Of a stretch of 10,459 bases of DNA, positions 1 through 7,773 are shown piece by piece. Location: positions 1 to 10,459 of the forward strand of contig JAFGHG010000103.1 of NCBI GenBank assembly GCA_016939345.1, given 5' to 3'. The notes beneath the pieces were generated by a model. That model ran no database searches, was not told the origin of the DNA, and saw only the letters and a list, made by a program, of their open reading frames with translations. How positions within the stretch are numbered: the first letter of the stretch is position 1; the number at the start of each line of letters is the position of its first letter. This DNA comes from Candidatus Omnitrophota bacterium (lineage in GTDB: Bacteria; Omnitrophota; Gorgyraeia; Duberdicusellales; 4484-171). A program made the position numbers and the translations under genes.

Positions 1-33
1 ATTAACAATAATTCCGATTTAAAAAAGTTACAA

Positions 34-41
34 AAGGAGGT
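34..41 (+). promoter_or_regulatory. Strong Shine-Dalgarno of rho
   Basis: AAGGAGGT lies 9 bases upstream of the GTG at 51. It is a near-perfect anti-16S match and is what decides the GTG start; the next in-frame ATG (codon 28, MKISEL) has no comparable site and would cut into the N-terminal Rho domain. Confidence 0.85.
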
Positions 42-50
42 TGATTTATT

Positions 51-1355
51 GTGGAAAAAACTAAATCAAAAGTAAAAAGTAACAAGCAGCCGCCAGCTGA
101 CGGGAGTGTGGATATCGGCACCTTAAAGGAGATGAAGATATCTGAGCTTAACAAGATCTCAAAAGATATGAAAGTCAACGGAGTCAGCGGCCTTAAGAAG
201 CAGGACCTTATTTTTAAGATCCTGCAGGCCCAGGCAGAAAAACAGGGTTTGATGTTTGGCGATGGAGTGCTTGAGGTTCTTCCCGAGGGATTTGGATTCT
301 TAAGAGCAACCAATTATAATTATCTACCTTCTCCAGATGATATCTATGTTTCCCCTTCTCAAATAAGGAAGTTCTCTCTTCGCACGGGAGATACGGTTTC
401 CGGTCAGATAAGGTCTCCAAAGGATAACGAAAAGTATTTCGCTCTTCTTAAGGTAGAAGCTGTCAACTTTGAAGAACCTGATGAGTCGCGTAACAGGATT
501 CTTTTTGACAACTTGACGCCGATTTATCCCAAGGAAAGGTTTATCTTAGAGACCGAACCTAATGAGCTATCTACCAGGATACTCGATATACTTTCTCCTA
601 TAGGTAAAGGCCAGCGCAGCTTGATTGTCGCTCCCCCCTATAGCGGGAAAACTGTTCTTCTTCAGAAGATTGCTAATGCCATCATGAAAAACTATCCTGA
701 TGTCATACTTATGGTCCTTTTGATAGATGAAAGGCCTGAAGAGGTAACTGAGATGAAGAACACCGTCAATGGAGAAGTAATAAGTTCGACTTTTGATGAG
801 CCAGCCCAGAGGCATGTCCAGGTTGCAGAGATGGTTATTGAAAAAGGCAAGAAATTGGTCGAACATAAGAAGGATGTGGTGATATTGCTTGACAGCATTA
901 CCCGTCTAGCCAGAGCATACAACCTTGTCGAACCGCATTCAGGGAGAATACTGTCCGGCGGTATAGATTCTAATGCTCTTCATAAGCCCAAGAGATTTTT
1001 TGGCGCTGCCAGAGCATTAGAGGAGGGGGGTTCTTTAACTATTATAGCCACAGCCCTTATCGATACTGGTTCAAGAATGGATGATGTAATATTTGAAGAG
1101 TTCAAAGGTACAGGCAATATGGAAATAACCATGGACAGGAGTATATTCCAGCGCCGGGTCTATCCATCGATTGATATCAAGCGTTCAAACACCAGAAGAG
1201 AAGAGCTGCTCATTCATCCCGATGAACTCCAAAGGATCTGGGTCCTGCGCAAAGCACTTAATGAGCTTAATTCAGCAGAAGCCTTAGAGCTTTTGATCGA
1301 AAAGTTATCAAAAACAAAGAATAATGTTGAATTTCTTTTGACCCTAAACAAATAA
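51..1355 (+). CDS. rho: Transcription termination factor Rho
   Basis: Hexameric RNA-dependent ATPase/translocase that dissociates elongating RNA polymerase; cytoplasmic. 434 residues against 419 in E. coli. Visible order: short lysine-rich tail (1-20), helical Rho N-domain (about 22-65), cold-shock-like primary RNA-binding domain (about 69-140, with GFGFLR at 80-85 and DDIYVSPSQIR at 96-106), then the RecA-type ATPase. Walker A is APPYSGKT at 194-201, catalytic Glu is in LIDERPEE (E227), Walker B is VVILLD at 276-281, the Q-loop is near 298-304 and the arginine-finger region is TRREE at 381-385. The C-terminal half aligns by eye almost residue for residue with E. coli Rho, offset 16. No large N-terminal insertion is present. 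Oddity: the Walker A position equivalent to E. coli Lys181 is Tyr197. Starts at GTG behind a strong Shine-Dalgarno; heads the run of genes, with rpmE 11 bases downstream. Confidence 0.98.
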   Translation: MEKTKSKVKSNKQPPADGSVDIGTLKEMKISELNKISKDMKVNGVSGLKKQDLIFKILQAQAEKQGLMFGDGVLEVLPEGFGFLRATNYNYLPSPDDIYVSPSQIRKFSLRTGDTVSGQIRSPKDNEKYFALLKVEAVNFEEPDESRNRILFDNLTPIYPKERFILETEPNELSTRILDILSPIGKGQRSLIVAPPYSGKTVLLQKIANAIMKNYPDVILMVLLIDERPEEVTEMKNTVNGEVISSTFDEPAQRHVQVAEMVIEKGKKLVEHKKDVVILLDSITRLARAYNLVEPHSGRILSGGIDSNALHKPKRFFGAARALEEGGSLTIIATALIDTGSRMDDVIFEEFKGTGNMEITMDRSIFQRRVYPSIDIKRSNTRREELLIHPDELQRIWVLRKALNELNSAEALELLIEKLSKTKNNVEFLLTLNK

Positions 1356-1361
1356 AGGAGG
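1355..1361 (+). promoter_or_regulatory. Shine-Dalgarno of rpmE
   Basis: AAGGAGG begins in the last base of the rho TAA stop and ends 5 bases before the rpmE ATG at 1367. It is one of the few strong ribosome binding sites in the window, consistent with L31 needing higher expression than its operon partners. Confidence 0.8.
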
Positions 1362-1366
1362 AAACA

Positions 1367-1570
1367 ATGAAGAAAAAAATACATCCAAAATATGAAGAAG
1401 CAACTATTATGTGTGCCTGTGGTAATGTGGTGCATACCCGCTCGACAAAAAAGTCGATAAATGTCGAGATCTGCTCAAAATGCCATCCTTTTTTTACCGG
1501 CAAACAGAAGTTTGTAGACTCTGAAGGACGGGTTGATAAATTTGTCAAGAAATACGGCAAAAATAAATGA
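1367..1570 (+). CDS. rpmE: 50S ribosomal protein L31, zinc-binding (C+) type
   Basis: Small protein of the large ribosomal subunit that bridges to the 30S head. The 67 residues match the usual length of about 66-75. It starts MKKKIHPKY, typical of L31, and has four cysteines at C16, C18, C36 and C39 (CxC ... CxxC), which is the zinc-binding form rather than the cysteine-less RpmE2/YkgM type expressed under zinc limitation. The C-terminus is short and basic (VKKYGKNK). Placement directly behind rho and ahead of prfA matches a long-conserved bacterial neighbourhood. The stop overlaps the prfA start as ATGA, so prfA is probably translated by ribosomes finishing rpmE. Because the C+ form needs Zn, a cysteine-free paralogue elsewhere in the genome would be expected only if the organism meets zinc starvation. 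Confidence 0.96.
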   Translation: MKKKIHPKYEEATIMCACGNVVHTRSTKKSINVEICSKCHPFFTGKQKFVDSEGRVDKFVKKYGKNK

Positions 1571-2637
1571 TTAATTACGATAAGTTAAAAGAAGAGCATG
1601 AAAGCTTGTCTTTGCAGCTTTCCTCCGCAGAATTGCTAAAGGATAGAGATAAATATACTCAGCTGGCCAAGAGGTTTTCCCAGCTGGAAAAGATCATCAA
1701 GCTTTTCGAGCTTAAGGAAGCAGCTTGCAAAGAAAAAGAGCATCTGAAAAAAATCCTTTTCGATCAGGAGGAAAGCGATGAAATGAAAGAATTGGCCCAG
1801 CAGGAACTAAATGGGCTGGATGAAAAGATTGCTTCGCTGGAAGAAGAGATAGAGGACAAGGTCTTTACCCAAAACCAGCCTGATTTCGATATAATTATCG
1901 AAATACGCTCAGCTGCCGGTGGAGAGGAGGCTGCGCTTTTTGCCGCAACCCTTTACAAGATGTATTGCAAATATGCAGAGGCTAATAAATGGAAGGTTGA
2001 GGTATTGAGTTCTAGCCCCACCGAGATAGGGGGGTTCAAAGAGGTGGTTTTCTCGCTCAAAGGAAAATCTGCCTATAATCATTTAAAGTTTGAGAGCGGA
2101 GTACACAGGGTTCAGAGGGTGCCGGTTACTGAATCCGGAGGCCGAATACATACCTCCACAGTTACAGTAGCGGTTTTGATCGAGCCTAAAGAAGTTGAAT
2201 TAAAGATAAACCCCGAGGACTTAAAAATCGACACATTCCGTTCTTCCGGAGCAGGAGGCCAGCACGTCAATGTGACTGATTCCGCCGTAAGGATGACCCA
2301 TATTCCTAGCGGCATAATAGTTTCCTGCCAGGATGAACGCTCCCAGATAAAAAATCGGGAAAAAGCCTTAAGGGTAATCAAAGCCAAGATTATGCAACAG
2401 CGCAAGCAAGAAGAGATGGATAAGATGACCGAAAACAGGCGCACACAGGTTGGGACAGGCGAGCGCAGCGAAAAGATAAGGACTTATAATTTTCCCGAAC
2501 GAAGAGTTACAGACCACAGGATAAACCTGACCATATACCGCCTGGAAGATATAATCGAAGGTAATTTAGATTATTTGGTCAAGGAATTGATCAAAGAGGA
2601 AAGGCGTAAATCCTACGAAGCTCAAGGGTTGATTTGA
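1567..2637 (+). CDS. prfA: Peptide chain release factor 1 (RF1)
   Basis: Reads UAA/UAG in the ribosomal A site and triggers hydrolysis of peptidyl-tRNA. 356 residues, close to the family's usual 355-360. The N-terminal third (1-100) is charged and helical, as in domain 1. The PCRF-type core begins near FDIIIEIRSAAGGEEAALFA. The stop-codon reading tripeptide is PVT at 186-188, the PxT form of RF1; RF2 would have SPF there. The catalytic loop GAGGQHVN has GGQ at 230-232, followed by the conserved IPSGI and RTYNFPERRVTDHR segments. There is no RF2-type programmed frameshift. The ATG overlaps the rpmE stop (ATGA), and no Shine-Dalgarno precedes it, so translation is probably coupled. The Gln of GGQ is the substrate of PrmC, encoded immediately downstream. 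Confidence 0.98.
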   Translation: MINYDKLKEEHESLSLQLSSAELLKDRDKYTQLAKRFSQLEKIIKLFELKEAACKEKEHLKKILFDQEESDEMKELAQQELNGLDEKIASLEEEIEDKVFTQNQPDFDIIIEIRSAAGGEEAALFAATLYKMYCKYAEANKWKVEVLSSSPTEIGGFKEVVFSLKGKSAYNHLKFESGVHRVQRVPVTESGGRIHTSTVTVAVLIEPKEVELKINPEDLKIDTFRSSGAGGQHVNVTDSAVRMTHIPSGIIVSCQDERSQIKNREKALRVIKAKIMQQRKQEEMDKMTENRRTQVGTGERSEKIRTYNFPERRVTDHRINLTIYRLEDIIEGNLDYLVKELIKEERRKSYEAQGLI

Positions 2638-2639
2638 CC

Positions 2640-3449
2640 ATGAAACTGACAGATTGGTTATTAGAAAATAAAAGCGTTTTTAATGATACAGACCTGCGTT
2701 TTCTGCTTAAAGAGGCTTTTAATTCCAGTCATCTTTTTACCGATGATGCTATATTAAAGCAGGATCAGCTGGATCTGCTTAATAACGCCAAAAGGCTGCA
2801 TAAGCGGGGTGAGCCATTGGCATACATTTTGGGAAAAGAGATTTTTTTCGGTTTAGAATTTAAAGTTGATGATTCTGTGCTTATACCCCGTAAAGAAACA
2901 GAATTAATATGCCTAAAGGCAATCGATGTAATCGAGCAAAAATCCTTAAATTCTGTATTGGATTTAGGCTGCGGTTCTGCTAATATGGCAATAAGTATTA
3001 TCAAATCGATTGATAGAAAAATATTCGCTGTTGCAAGTGATATAAGCCCAAAAGCCTTAAAGACAGCAGAGTTAAATGTTATTGCTCATAAAATTGATTT
3101 AAAATTGGTCAATTCTAATCTATTGAGTTCTTTTAAAGAAAAAAGTTTTGAGCTTATTATTACTAACCCGCCTTATGTTGAAAAGGATTTAATAAGGGGA
3201 AGCCTTGTATTTGAGCCAAGAATAGCCCTTGAAGCAGGTGAAGACGGGTTATTATATATAAGAGAAATCATAAGCCAGGCTCACAGGTATTTAAAAGAAG
3301 GTGGGTTTATTATTATGGAGATCGGTTTTAGGCATAAAGAAATGGTTGAGAGCCTGGTCAAAGATATAAAAAGATATGACATAAAGGAGTGGATTAAAGA
3401 TTACGGCGGCCACTATCGGGGAGTAGTCCTTGCAAAAATTCAAAATTAA
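2640..3449 (+). CDS. prmC: Release factor glutamine N5-methyltransferase PrmC (HemK family)
   Basis: SAM-dependent enzyme that methylates the Gln of the GGQ loop in release factors, raising termination efficiency. From the ATG the protein is 269 residues, against 277 in E. coli. A helical substrate-binding domain covers about 1-80, then the Rossmann methyltransferase domain. Visible motifs: LIPRKETE (about 81-88), SAM motif I DLGCGSA (108-114), the active-site NPPY at 176-179 that holds the Gln side chain, and EPRIALEAGEDGL downstream. A TTG at 2634 in the same frame overlaps the prfA stop and would add two residues; I prefer ATG 2640, with AAGGG at 2624-2628 upstream. The third glycine of motif I is Ala. 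The last residues (KIQN) run into AT-rich sequence. Sitting next to its substrate gene prfA is the usual bacterial order. Confidence 0.95.
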   Translation: MKLTDWLLENKSVFNDTDLRFLLKEAFNSSHLFTDDAILKQDQLDLLNNAKRLHKRGEPLAYILGKEIFFGLEFKVDDSVLIPRKETELICLKAIDVIEQKSLNSVLDLGCGSANMAISIIKSIDRKIFAVASDISPKALKTAELNVIAHKIDLKLVNSNLLSSFKEKSFELIITNPPYVEKDLIRGSLVFEPRIALEAGEDGLLYIREIISQAHRYLKEGGFIIMEIGFRHKEMVESLVKDIKRYDIKEWIKDYGGHYRGVVLAKIQN

Positions 3450-3474
3450 AAATTAGAATTTTACATAGTTTACT

Positions 3475-3478
3475 GGAG
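3475..3478 (+). promoter_or_regulatory. Probable Shine-Dalgarno of murA
   Basis: GGAG ends 10 bases before the murA ATG at 3489. A second purine run, GAGG at 3483-3486, is too close (2 bases) to work well. The 39-base prmC-murA gap is otherwise AT-rich, with no convincing promoter or terminator. Confidence 0.5.
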
Positions 3479-3488
3479 CGAAGAGGCA

Positions 3489-4751
3489 ATGGATAAATTT
3501 GTAGTACATGAATCGCAGTTATCAGGAACAGTCAAAGTAAGCGGCTCAAAAAACGCTGCTTTGCCCGTTATGGCAGCCACCCTTTTGACTGACAGTGAAT
3601 GCACAATACATAATGTTCCTGATCTTATGGATATCAGGACAATGATAAAAATACTTGAGGTCCTGGGAAAGAAAATAGAATTTAAGGAAGGAATTTTGAG
3701 CGTAAAGGCTAATAAGAGCAAAAGTTTTGTCGCTCCTTATAAATTAGTCAGAACCATGAGGGCTTCTTTTTGCTGTTTAGGCCCGCTATTGGCTAAACGT
3801 AAAAGGGCAAAAGTCGCACTCCCTGGAGGATGCGTTATCGGGGCAAGGCCTGTTGACATACACATAAGAGGATTGAGGGATCTGGGAGCAGATATTTTTA
3901 TTGAAGGCGGTTATTGTCAGGCTAAAGCCTCCCAGCTTCAAGGAGCCCATATTTATTTAGGAGGGCAATATGGTTCATCTGTTCTTGCTACCGCCAATAT
4001 TCTAATGGCTTGCGTTTTAGCCAGGGGCCAGACCATGATCGAATATGCCGCTTGTGAGCCGGAAATTGAATGCCTGGCAAGTTTTTTAAAGAAAATGGGT
4101 GCAGATATAACAGGAGAAGGCAGCCCGCTGATTAGAGTCAGCGGTGTAAAAAAACTAACCGGCTGTGAATTTGTAAATATAGCCGACCGGATAGAAGCCG
4201 GAACATTTATTGCGGCAAGCCTAGCTACAAGATCCAATATTTCTATTGAAGGAGTTAATCCCTTTCATTTGACTTCTGTCATCGACATATCCAAAAAAAT
4301 AGGTGCTGAGATAATAATAGAGAAAGGAGGAGTTATCTCTATAAAGCCCAATCAGAAGCTGCGCCCGGTTAATATAACCACCCTTTGTTACCCCGGTTTT
4401 CCTACAGACCTGCAGGCGCAATTCATGGCTTGTCTTTCTCTGGCTAATGGCATATCACTTGTTACTGAAAAAATTTATCCTGATAGGTTTATGCATGTAG
4501 CTGAATTAAACCGCATGGGAGCATCAATACAAAGAAACGGCCCATATTCCATCATAGAAGGTGTAGAAAAATTAAAAGGAGCTGAAATAATGGCTTCTGA
4601 TTTAAGGGCATCCGCGGCATTGGTCATAGCCGGTTTAGCCGCAGAAGGCAAGACTGAGGTTTTAAGGGTATATCATATTGACCGGGGATATGAGAACATC
4701 GAAGAAAAGCTTAGAAAATTGGGAGCAAAAATAAAGCGTGAAAAACAATGA
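3489..4751 (+). CDS. murA: UDP-N-acetylglucosamine 1-carboxyvinyltransferase MurA
   Basis: Transfers enolpyruvate from PEP to UDP-GlcNAc, the first committed step of peptidoglycan synthesis; cytoplasmic. 420 residues against 419 in E. coli, with the EPSP-synthase-like double inverse alpha/beta barrel. Visible residues: K21/N22 in SGSKNAALP, the catalytic and fosfomycin-targeted Cys at C115 in PGGCVIGARPVDIH, R120, the acid/base Asp of FPTD (D307), DLRAS at 371-375 and HIDRGYENIEEKL near the end. Retained Cys115 predicts fosfomycin sensitivity at target level; Asp at this site, as in mycobacteria and chlamydiae, would predict resistance. The segment around 162-200 (SSVLATANILMACV, then AACEPE) departs from the common PTVGATEN and AAREPE wording, so this is a somewhat divergent member. 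The family also includes AroA, but length, Cys motif and UDP-GlcNAc-side residues favour MurA. Its stop overlaps the trpG start (ATGA). Confidence 0.96.
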   Translation: MDKFVVHESQLSGTVKVSGSKNAALPVMAATLLTDSECTIHNVPDLMDIRTMIKILEVLGKKIEFKEGILSVKANKSKSFVAPYKLVRTMRASFCCLGPLLAKRKRAKVALPGGCVIGARPVDIHIRGLRDLGADIFIEGGYCQAKASQLQGAHIYLGGQYGSSVLATANILMACVLARGQTMIEYAACEPEIECLASFLKKMGADITGEGSPLIRVSGVKKLTGCEFVNIADRIEAGTFIAASLATRSNISIEGVNPFHLTSVIDISKKIGAEIIIEKGGVISIKPNQKLRPVNITTLCYPGFPTDLQAQFMACLSLANGISLVTEKIYPDRFMHVAELNRMGASIQRNGPYSIIEGVEKLKGAEIMASDLRASAALVIAGLAAEGKTEVLRVYHIDRGYENIEEKLRKLGAKIKREKQ

Positions 4752-5314
4752 AAATATTAGTAATCGATAATTATGACTCTTTTACTTATAATCTTGTCCA
4801 ATACCTTCAGGAGCTGGGAGTTGATACTGTTGTCTTTAGAAATGACAAGCTAAACCATGCTAAATTAAAAAGAATCAAGTTTGACAGGGCAGTTATTTCT
4901 CCCGGACCTGGCAGGCCCGAAGATTCGGGGATAAGCTGTTCATTTATTGAGCAATATTACAGAAAAATACCTACTTTAGGCGTATGCCTTGGGCATCAGT
5001 GCATCGGTTATGTTTTCGGGGCAAAAATTATCAAGGCCCCGGATATAATGCATGGAAAAACTTCTATGATTTATCACGACCGCAAGGAAATATTCAAAGG
5101 CGTAAAGAATCCTTTTCAAGCCACCAGATATCATTCTTTGATAATCGATAAAAAATCACTTCCGGAAAAATTAATTATTAATGCTCATACCAGCAATGGT
5201 ATAATAATGGGAGTAAAAATGAAAGATTATCCTTTATACGGAGTACAATTTCATCCTGAATCAATTCTTACTTCTTCGGGAAAAAAAATCCTTTCCAATT
5301 TCTTGAATTTATGA
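4748..5314 (+). CDS. trpG: Anthranilate/aminodeoxychorismate synthase glutamine amidotransferase subunit
   Basis: Class I glutamine amidotransferase that hydrolyses glutamine and channels ammonia to the chorismate-binding partner (TrpE, and often PabB too). 188 residues, the usual stand-alone length. It opens MKILVIDNYDSFTYNLVQ, has the oxyanion motif SPGPGRPED (51-59), nucleophile C80 in GVCLGHQ, MHGKTS (101-106), RYHSL (127-131) and the catalytic His/Glu pair H169 and E171 in FHPES. Sequence alone does not separate TrpG from PabA; I name it trpG because trpD follows with a 4-base ATGA overlap. It also overlaps the murA stop (ATGA) and has no Shine-Dalgarno of its own. No trpE lies in the window, so its large-subunit partner is encoded elsewhere, and the protein may serve both tryptophan and folate synthesis. 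Confidence 0.94.
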   Translation: MKILVIDNYDSFTYNLVQYLQELGVDTVVFRNDKLNHAKLKRIKFDRAVISPGPGRPEDSGISCSFIEQYYRKIPTLGVCLGHQCIGYVFGAKIIKAPDIMHGKTSMIYHDRKEIFKGVKNPFQATRYHSLIIDKKSLPEKLIINAHTSNGIIMGVKMKDYPLYGVQFHPESILTSSGKKILSNFLNL

Positions 5315-6351
5315 TCAAAGAAATACTTAATAATCTCGCTAAGAATGAAGATTTAGACTTTGAGCAAGCCGAAAAGGTATTTGAGCAAATTTTCGATTCC
5401 AAGCTGAGCCATGTCCAGATAGCTGCTTTTCTAGTAGCTCTAAAGATGAAGGGCGAAAGTGAGGCGGAAATTGCCGCAGCTGCGACTGTTGTAAGAAAAA
5501 GAGCTAAGAAGTTAAACAGGGGCAGCAGCTTTATGCAATTTGATCCTGATAAACCCATATTCGATACCTGCGGAACTGGAGGTTCAAACCTTAACAAATT
5601 TAATGTTTCCAGTGCAACAGCCTTTATCGTGGCCGCCTCCGGAGTCTGCGTTGCTAAACACGGAAACAAGGCAATATCTTCTAATTGCGGCAGTGCTGAT
5701 GTTTTGGAGCGCCTGGGCATTGATATCAACAGCCCCTTAGGCCTTATGCAGGAATCCCTTAACAGTCTGGGGATAGCTTTTCTTTATGCCCCTTTATACC
5801 ATCCGGCGCTTGGGGCTGTTGCTAAGATAAGAAAGGAATTAGGCGTGAGGACAATTTTTAATATCCTTGGGCCTTTATGCAACCCGGCTATGGCTACTCA
5901 TCAGCTTCTGGGCGTCTACAGCAAAGAACTGGTACTTCCTTTAGCCCGGGTCCTTAGAATATTAGGCACAAAGAAAGCTTTTGTCGTAAACGGTAAAGAT
6001 GTCGGCGATGAAATATCGCTGACCGGAACTACTTATGTAGGATGCCTGAAAGGGAGAAAAATAACATCTTTTCGTCTTAATCCTTCTGATTTTGGTCTCA
6101 AAAAAATAAACATAAAAGATATAATGGTGCGCGATTGTGATGACTCTGCCTCTGTTGTAAGAAATATTTTAGAAGGCAGGAAGGGCGCAGCCAGAGACAT
6201 AGTCCTGGCCAATGCCAGTGCCTGTTTTTGCCTGCTCGATAAAGTAAAAGATCTAAAAGAGGGGGTGAGGCTGGCATCTTTGTTGATAGACGAAGGAAAG
6301 GCCAGAGAAGTCCTTGTTAATTTTAAAAAGTTTTTAAAAGAAAATGCATAA
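5311..6351 (+). CDS. trpD: Anthranilate phosphoribosyltransferase TrpD
   Basis: Joins anthranilate to PRPP, giving phosphoribosylanthranilate, the second step from chorismate. 346 residues, normal for a stand-alone TrpD (about 330-350). An N-terminal helical domain (1-70) precedes the PRPP-binding nucleoside-phosphorylase-like domain. Motifs: DTCGTGGSN (85-93) for diphosphate binding, NVSSATAF (98-105), KHGN (116-119), SSNCGSADVLERLG (123-136), RKELGVRTIFNILGP (174-188) and the Mg-binding acidic pair D233/E234 in VGDEIS. All expected substrate-binding positions are recognisable. TrpD is a separate gene, not fused to TrpG as in enterobacteria. Start overlaps the trpG stop (ATGA); its own end overlaps trpC by 8 bases. 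The paralogous pyrimidine phosphorylase family shares the fold, but the KHGN and RTIFN wording and the trp context make TrpD the clear choice. Confidence 0.97.
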   Translation: MIKEILNNLAKNEDLDFEQAEKVFEQIFDSKLSHVQIAAFLVALKMKGESEAEIAAAATVVRKRAKKLNRGSSFMQFDPDKPIFDTCGTGGSNLNKFNVSSATAFIVAASGVCVAKHGNKAISSNCGSADVLERLGIDINSPLGLMQESLNSLGIAFLYAPLYHPALGAVAKIRKELGVRTIFNILGPLCNPAMATHQLLGVYSKELVLPLARVLRILGTKKAFVVNGKDVGDEISLTGTTYVGCLKGRKITSFRLNPSDFGLKKINIKDIMVRDCDDSASVVRNILEGRKGAARDIVLANASACFCLLDKVKDLKEGVRLASLLIDEGKAREVLVNFKKFLKENA

Positions 6352-7129
6352 AGTACTTTCTCTTATACTTGATTCCAAGAAGAAAAGAATCAATGTTCTT
6401 AAAAAAAACAGCGACGCCTTCCTGTCTTTGATTAAGAAAGCCCCAGCCCCTTTATCATTTAAAAATGCCATAAAGCAGAAGGGTAAGGTTTCAATAATAG
6501 GGGAAATAAAACAAGCATCGCCTTCGGCAGGGATACTTAATAAGAATTTTTCTCCCACTGAAATAGCAAAGATCTATAAAAAAAACAACCTACAGGCAAT
6601 ATCGGTTGTTACCGAGGAGGATTTTTTTCTTGGAAAAATAAATTATATTGAAGATATCAAAAAAGATATAACCATACCGGTTTTACGCAAGGATTTTATC
6701 CTGGATAAGGTCCAGATTTTGGAATCCCGGGCAGTAGGCGCTGATGCTGTACTTCTTATCGCCGGGATTTTGAATGAGGATAAACTTTCAAGCCTCTATA
6801 ATTCTTCTAAAGAATTAGGTATGGATGTGCTGGTAGAGGTTCACACCGAGAAAGAGCTGAAAAGAGTCTTAAAACTAGGAGCCGATATCATCGGGATAAA
6901 CAACCGCAATCTCCATACTTTTGAGGTTGATTTGAAAAGGTCAGAAAAGCTATTGCCTTTTGTACCGGAAGATGTGGTTAAAGTCAGCGAGAGCGGTATT
7001 AGTTCTATGAAGGATGTTTTACTTTTAAAAGGCTTGGGGGTTGATGCCATACTTGTCGGTGAATGCCTTATGAGAGCAGAATCAATAGAAGGAAAGCTGA
7101 AAGAAATCAATATAGATAATCAACAATAA
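6344..7129 (+). CDS. trpC: Indole-3-glycerol phosphate synthase TrpC
   Basis: Closes the ring of CdRP with loss of CO2 to give indole-3-glycerol phosphate; TIM barrel, cytoplasmic. 261 residues, the normal monofunctional length. Catalytic and binding residues appear in order: E54 and K56 in IGEIKQASPSAG, K116 (catalytic acid) in LRKDF, E165 in LVEVH, N187 in INNRNL, S215 in SESGI and the phosphate-binding VGE at 238-240. The N-terminal helix (1-45) that covers the active site in this family is present. Not fused to TrpF, unlike E. coli. The ATG lies inside the end of trpD (8-base overlap) and has no separate ribosome binding site, so translation is likely coupled. Confidence 0.97.
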   Translation: MHKVLSLILDSKKKRINVLKKNSDAFLSLIKKAPAPLSFKNAIKQKGKVSIIGEIKQASPSAGILNKNFSPTEIAKIYKKNNLQAISVVTEEDFFLGKINYIEDIKKDITIPVLRKDFILDKVQILESRAVGADAVLLIAGILNEDKLSSLYNSSKELGMDVLVEVHTEKELKRVLKLGADIIGINNRNLHTFEVDLKRSEKLLPFVPEDVVKVSESGISSMKDVLLLKGLGVDAILVGECLMRAESIEGKLKEINIDNQQ

Positions 7130-7142
7130 TTTTAAATTGCAT

Positions 7143-7766
7143 ATGGTAAAGGTAAAGATCTGCGGAATAACTAATTTAGAAGACGCATTATTGGCTTCTG
7201 AATCAGGCGCCGATGCCTTAGGATTTATATTTGTAAAAAAAAGCCCCAGATGTATTAAGGAAGAAAAGGCCAAGAAGATAATTGAAAAACTTGATCCTTT
7301 TTTATTTAAGGTAGGGGTTTTCCTTGATGAGGAGGAAAAAAAAGTGGCAGATACCGCTTCCTTTCTTAATCTTGATGCCCTGCAGTTTCATGGCTCTGAG
7401 TCTGCGGCATACTGCCGTTTGTTTATGCCGCGTTACAGGGTGATAAAAACAGTTTTTCCTGAAAACCCGTCTTATAGAAAAGAAATATTGCGTTATAAAG
7501 TAGATGCCTTTTTGTTTGACATAAAATTTGAGGAAAAACAAAAAAAGGCAAAAACTCTTTCAGCTAGAACCTTAAAGGAAATATTTTCCTTGAAGAAACA
7601 GGGATTAAGGGTGATCGTTTCAGGAGGCCTTAATCCTTATAATATCAAAAGTCTGTCTAAGTTAAAGCCTTATGCTGTTGATGCAGCAAGCCAGATAGAA
7701 AAACTTGTCGGTAAAAAGGACGAAAAGGCCATGGTTGATTTTATTAAAAAGGCTAAAGAAATATAA
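7143..7766 (+). CDS. trpF: Phosphoribosylanthranilate isomerase TrpF
   Basis: Amadori isomerisation of phosphoribosylanthranilate to CdRP, upstream of TrpC. From ATG 7143 the protein is 207 residues and starts MVKVKICGIT, the standard family start; a TTG six bases earlier (7137) is possible but gives a non-family extension. Catalytic C7 (general base) and D126 (general acid), together with R36, sit at the same numbers as in Thermotoga maritima TrpF. Other marks: GFIFVKKSPR (27-36), VGVF (57-60), LQFHG (80-84), SGGLN (160-164). Two loops are unusual: the Gly-rich segment after the catalytic Asp (commonly GGTG...FDW) is replaced by a lysine-rich stretch near 129-138, and the usual VDVSSGVE reads VDAASQIE (179-186). 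No Shine-Dalgarno is visible 5' of either start; trpC ends 13 bases upstream. Identity is firm from context and catalytic residues; activity is likely. Confidence 0.93.
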   Translation: MVKVKICGITNLEDALLASESGADALGFIFVKKSPRCIKEEKAKKIIEKLDPFLFKVGVFLDEEEKKVADTASFLNLDALQFHGSESAAYCRLFMPRYRVIKTVFPENPSYRKEILRYKVDAFLFDIKFEEKQKKAKTLSARTLKEIFSLKKQGLRVIVSGGLNPYNIKSLSKLKPYAVDAASQIEKLVGKKDEKAMVDFIKKAKEI

Positions 7767-7773
7767 ATAAATC

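Noticed and set aside
3435..3462. Inverted repeat AAAATTC ... GAATTTT at the end of prmC, as a terminator
   Set aside because: The stem has only one G-C pair, the loop is 14 bases and there is no proper T-run; it is expected by chance in such AT-rich sequence, and murA follows closely on the same strand.
3439..3467. Possible sigma-70 promoter ahead of murA (TTCAAA, 17 bases, TACATA)
   Set aside because: Both hexamers match consensus poorly and the region is so AT-rich that such matches are common.
3489..4751. AroA (EPSP synthase) as the identity of murA
   Set aside because: The PGGC...GARPVDIH catalytic-Cys motif, the 420-residue length and the FPTDLQAQF segment are MurA-specific; AroA lacks this cysteine loop.
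5540..5740. Small plus-strand frame inside trpD
   Set aside because: Lies entirely within a well-conserved TrpD reading frame with no start signals of its own.
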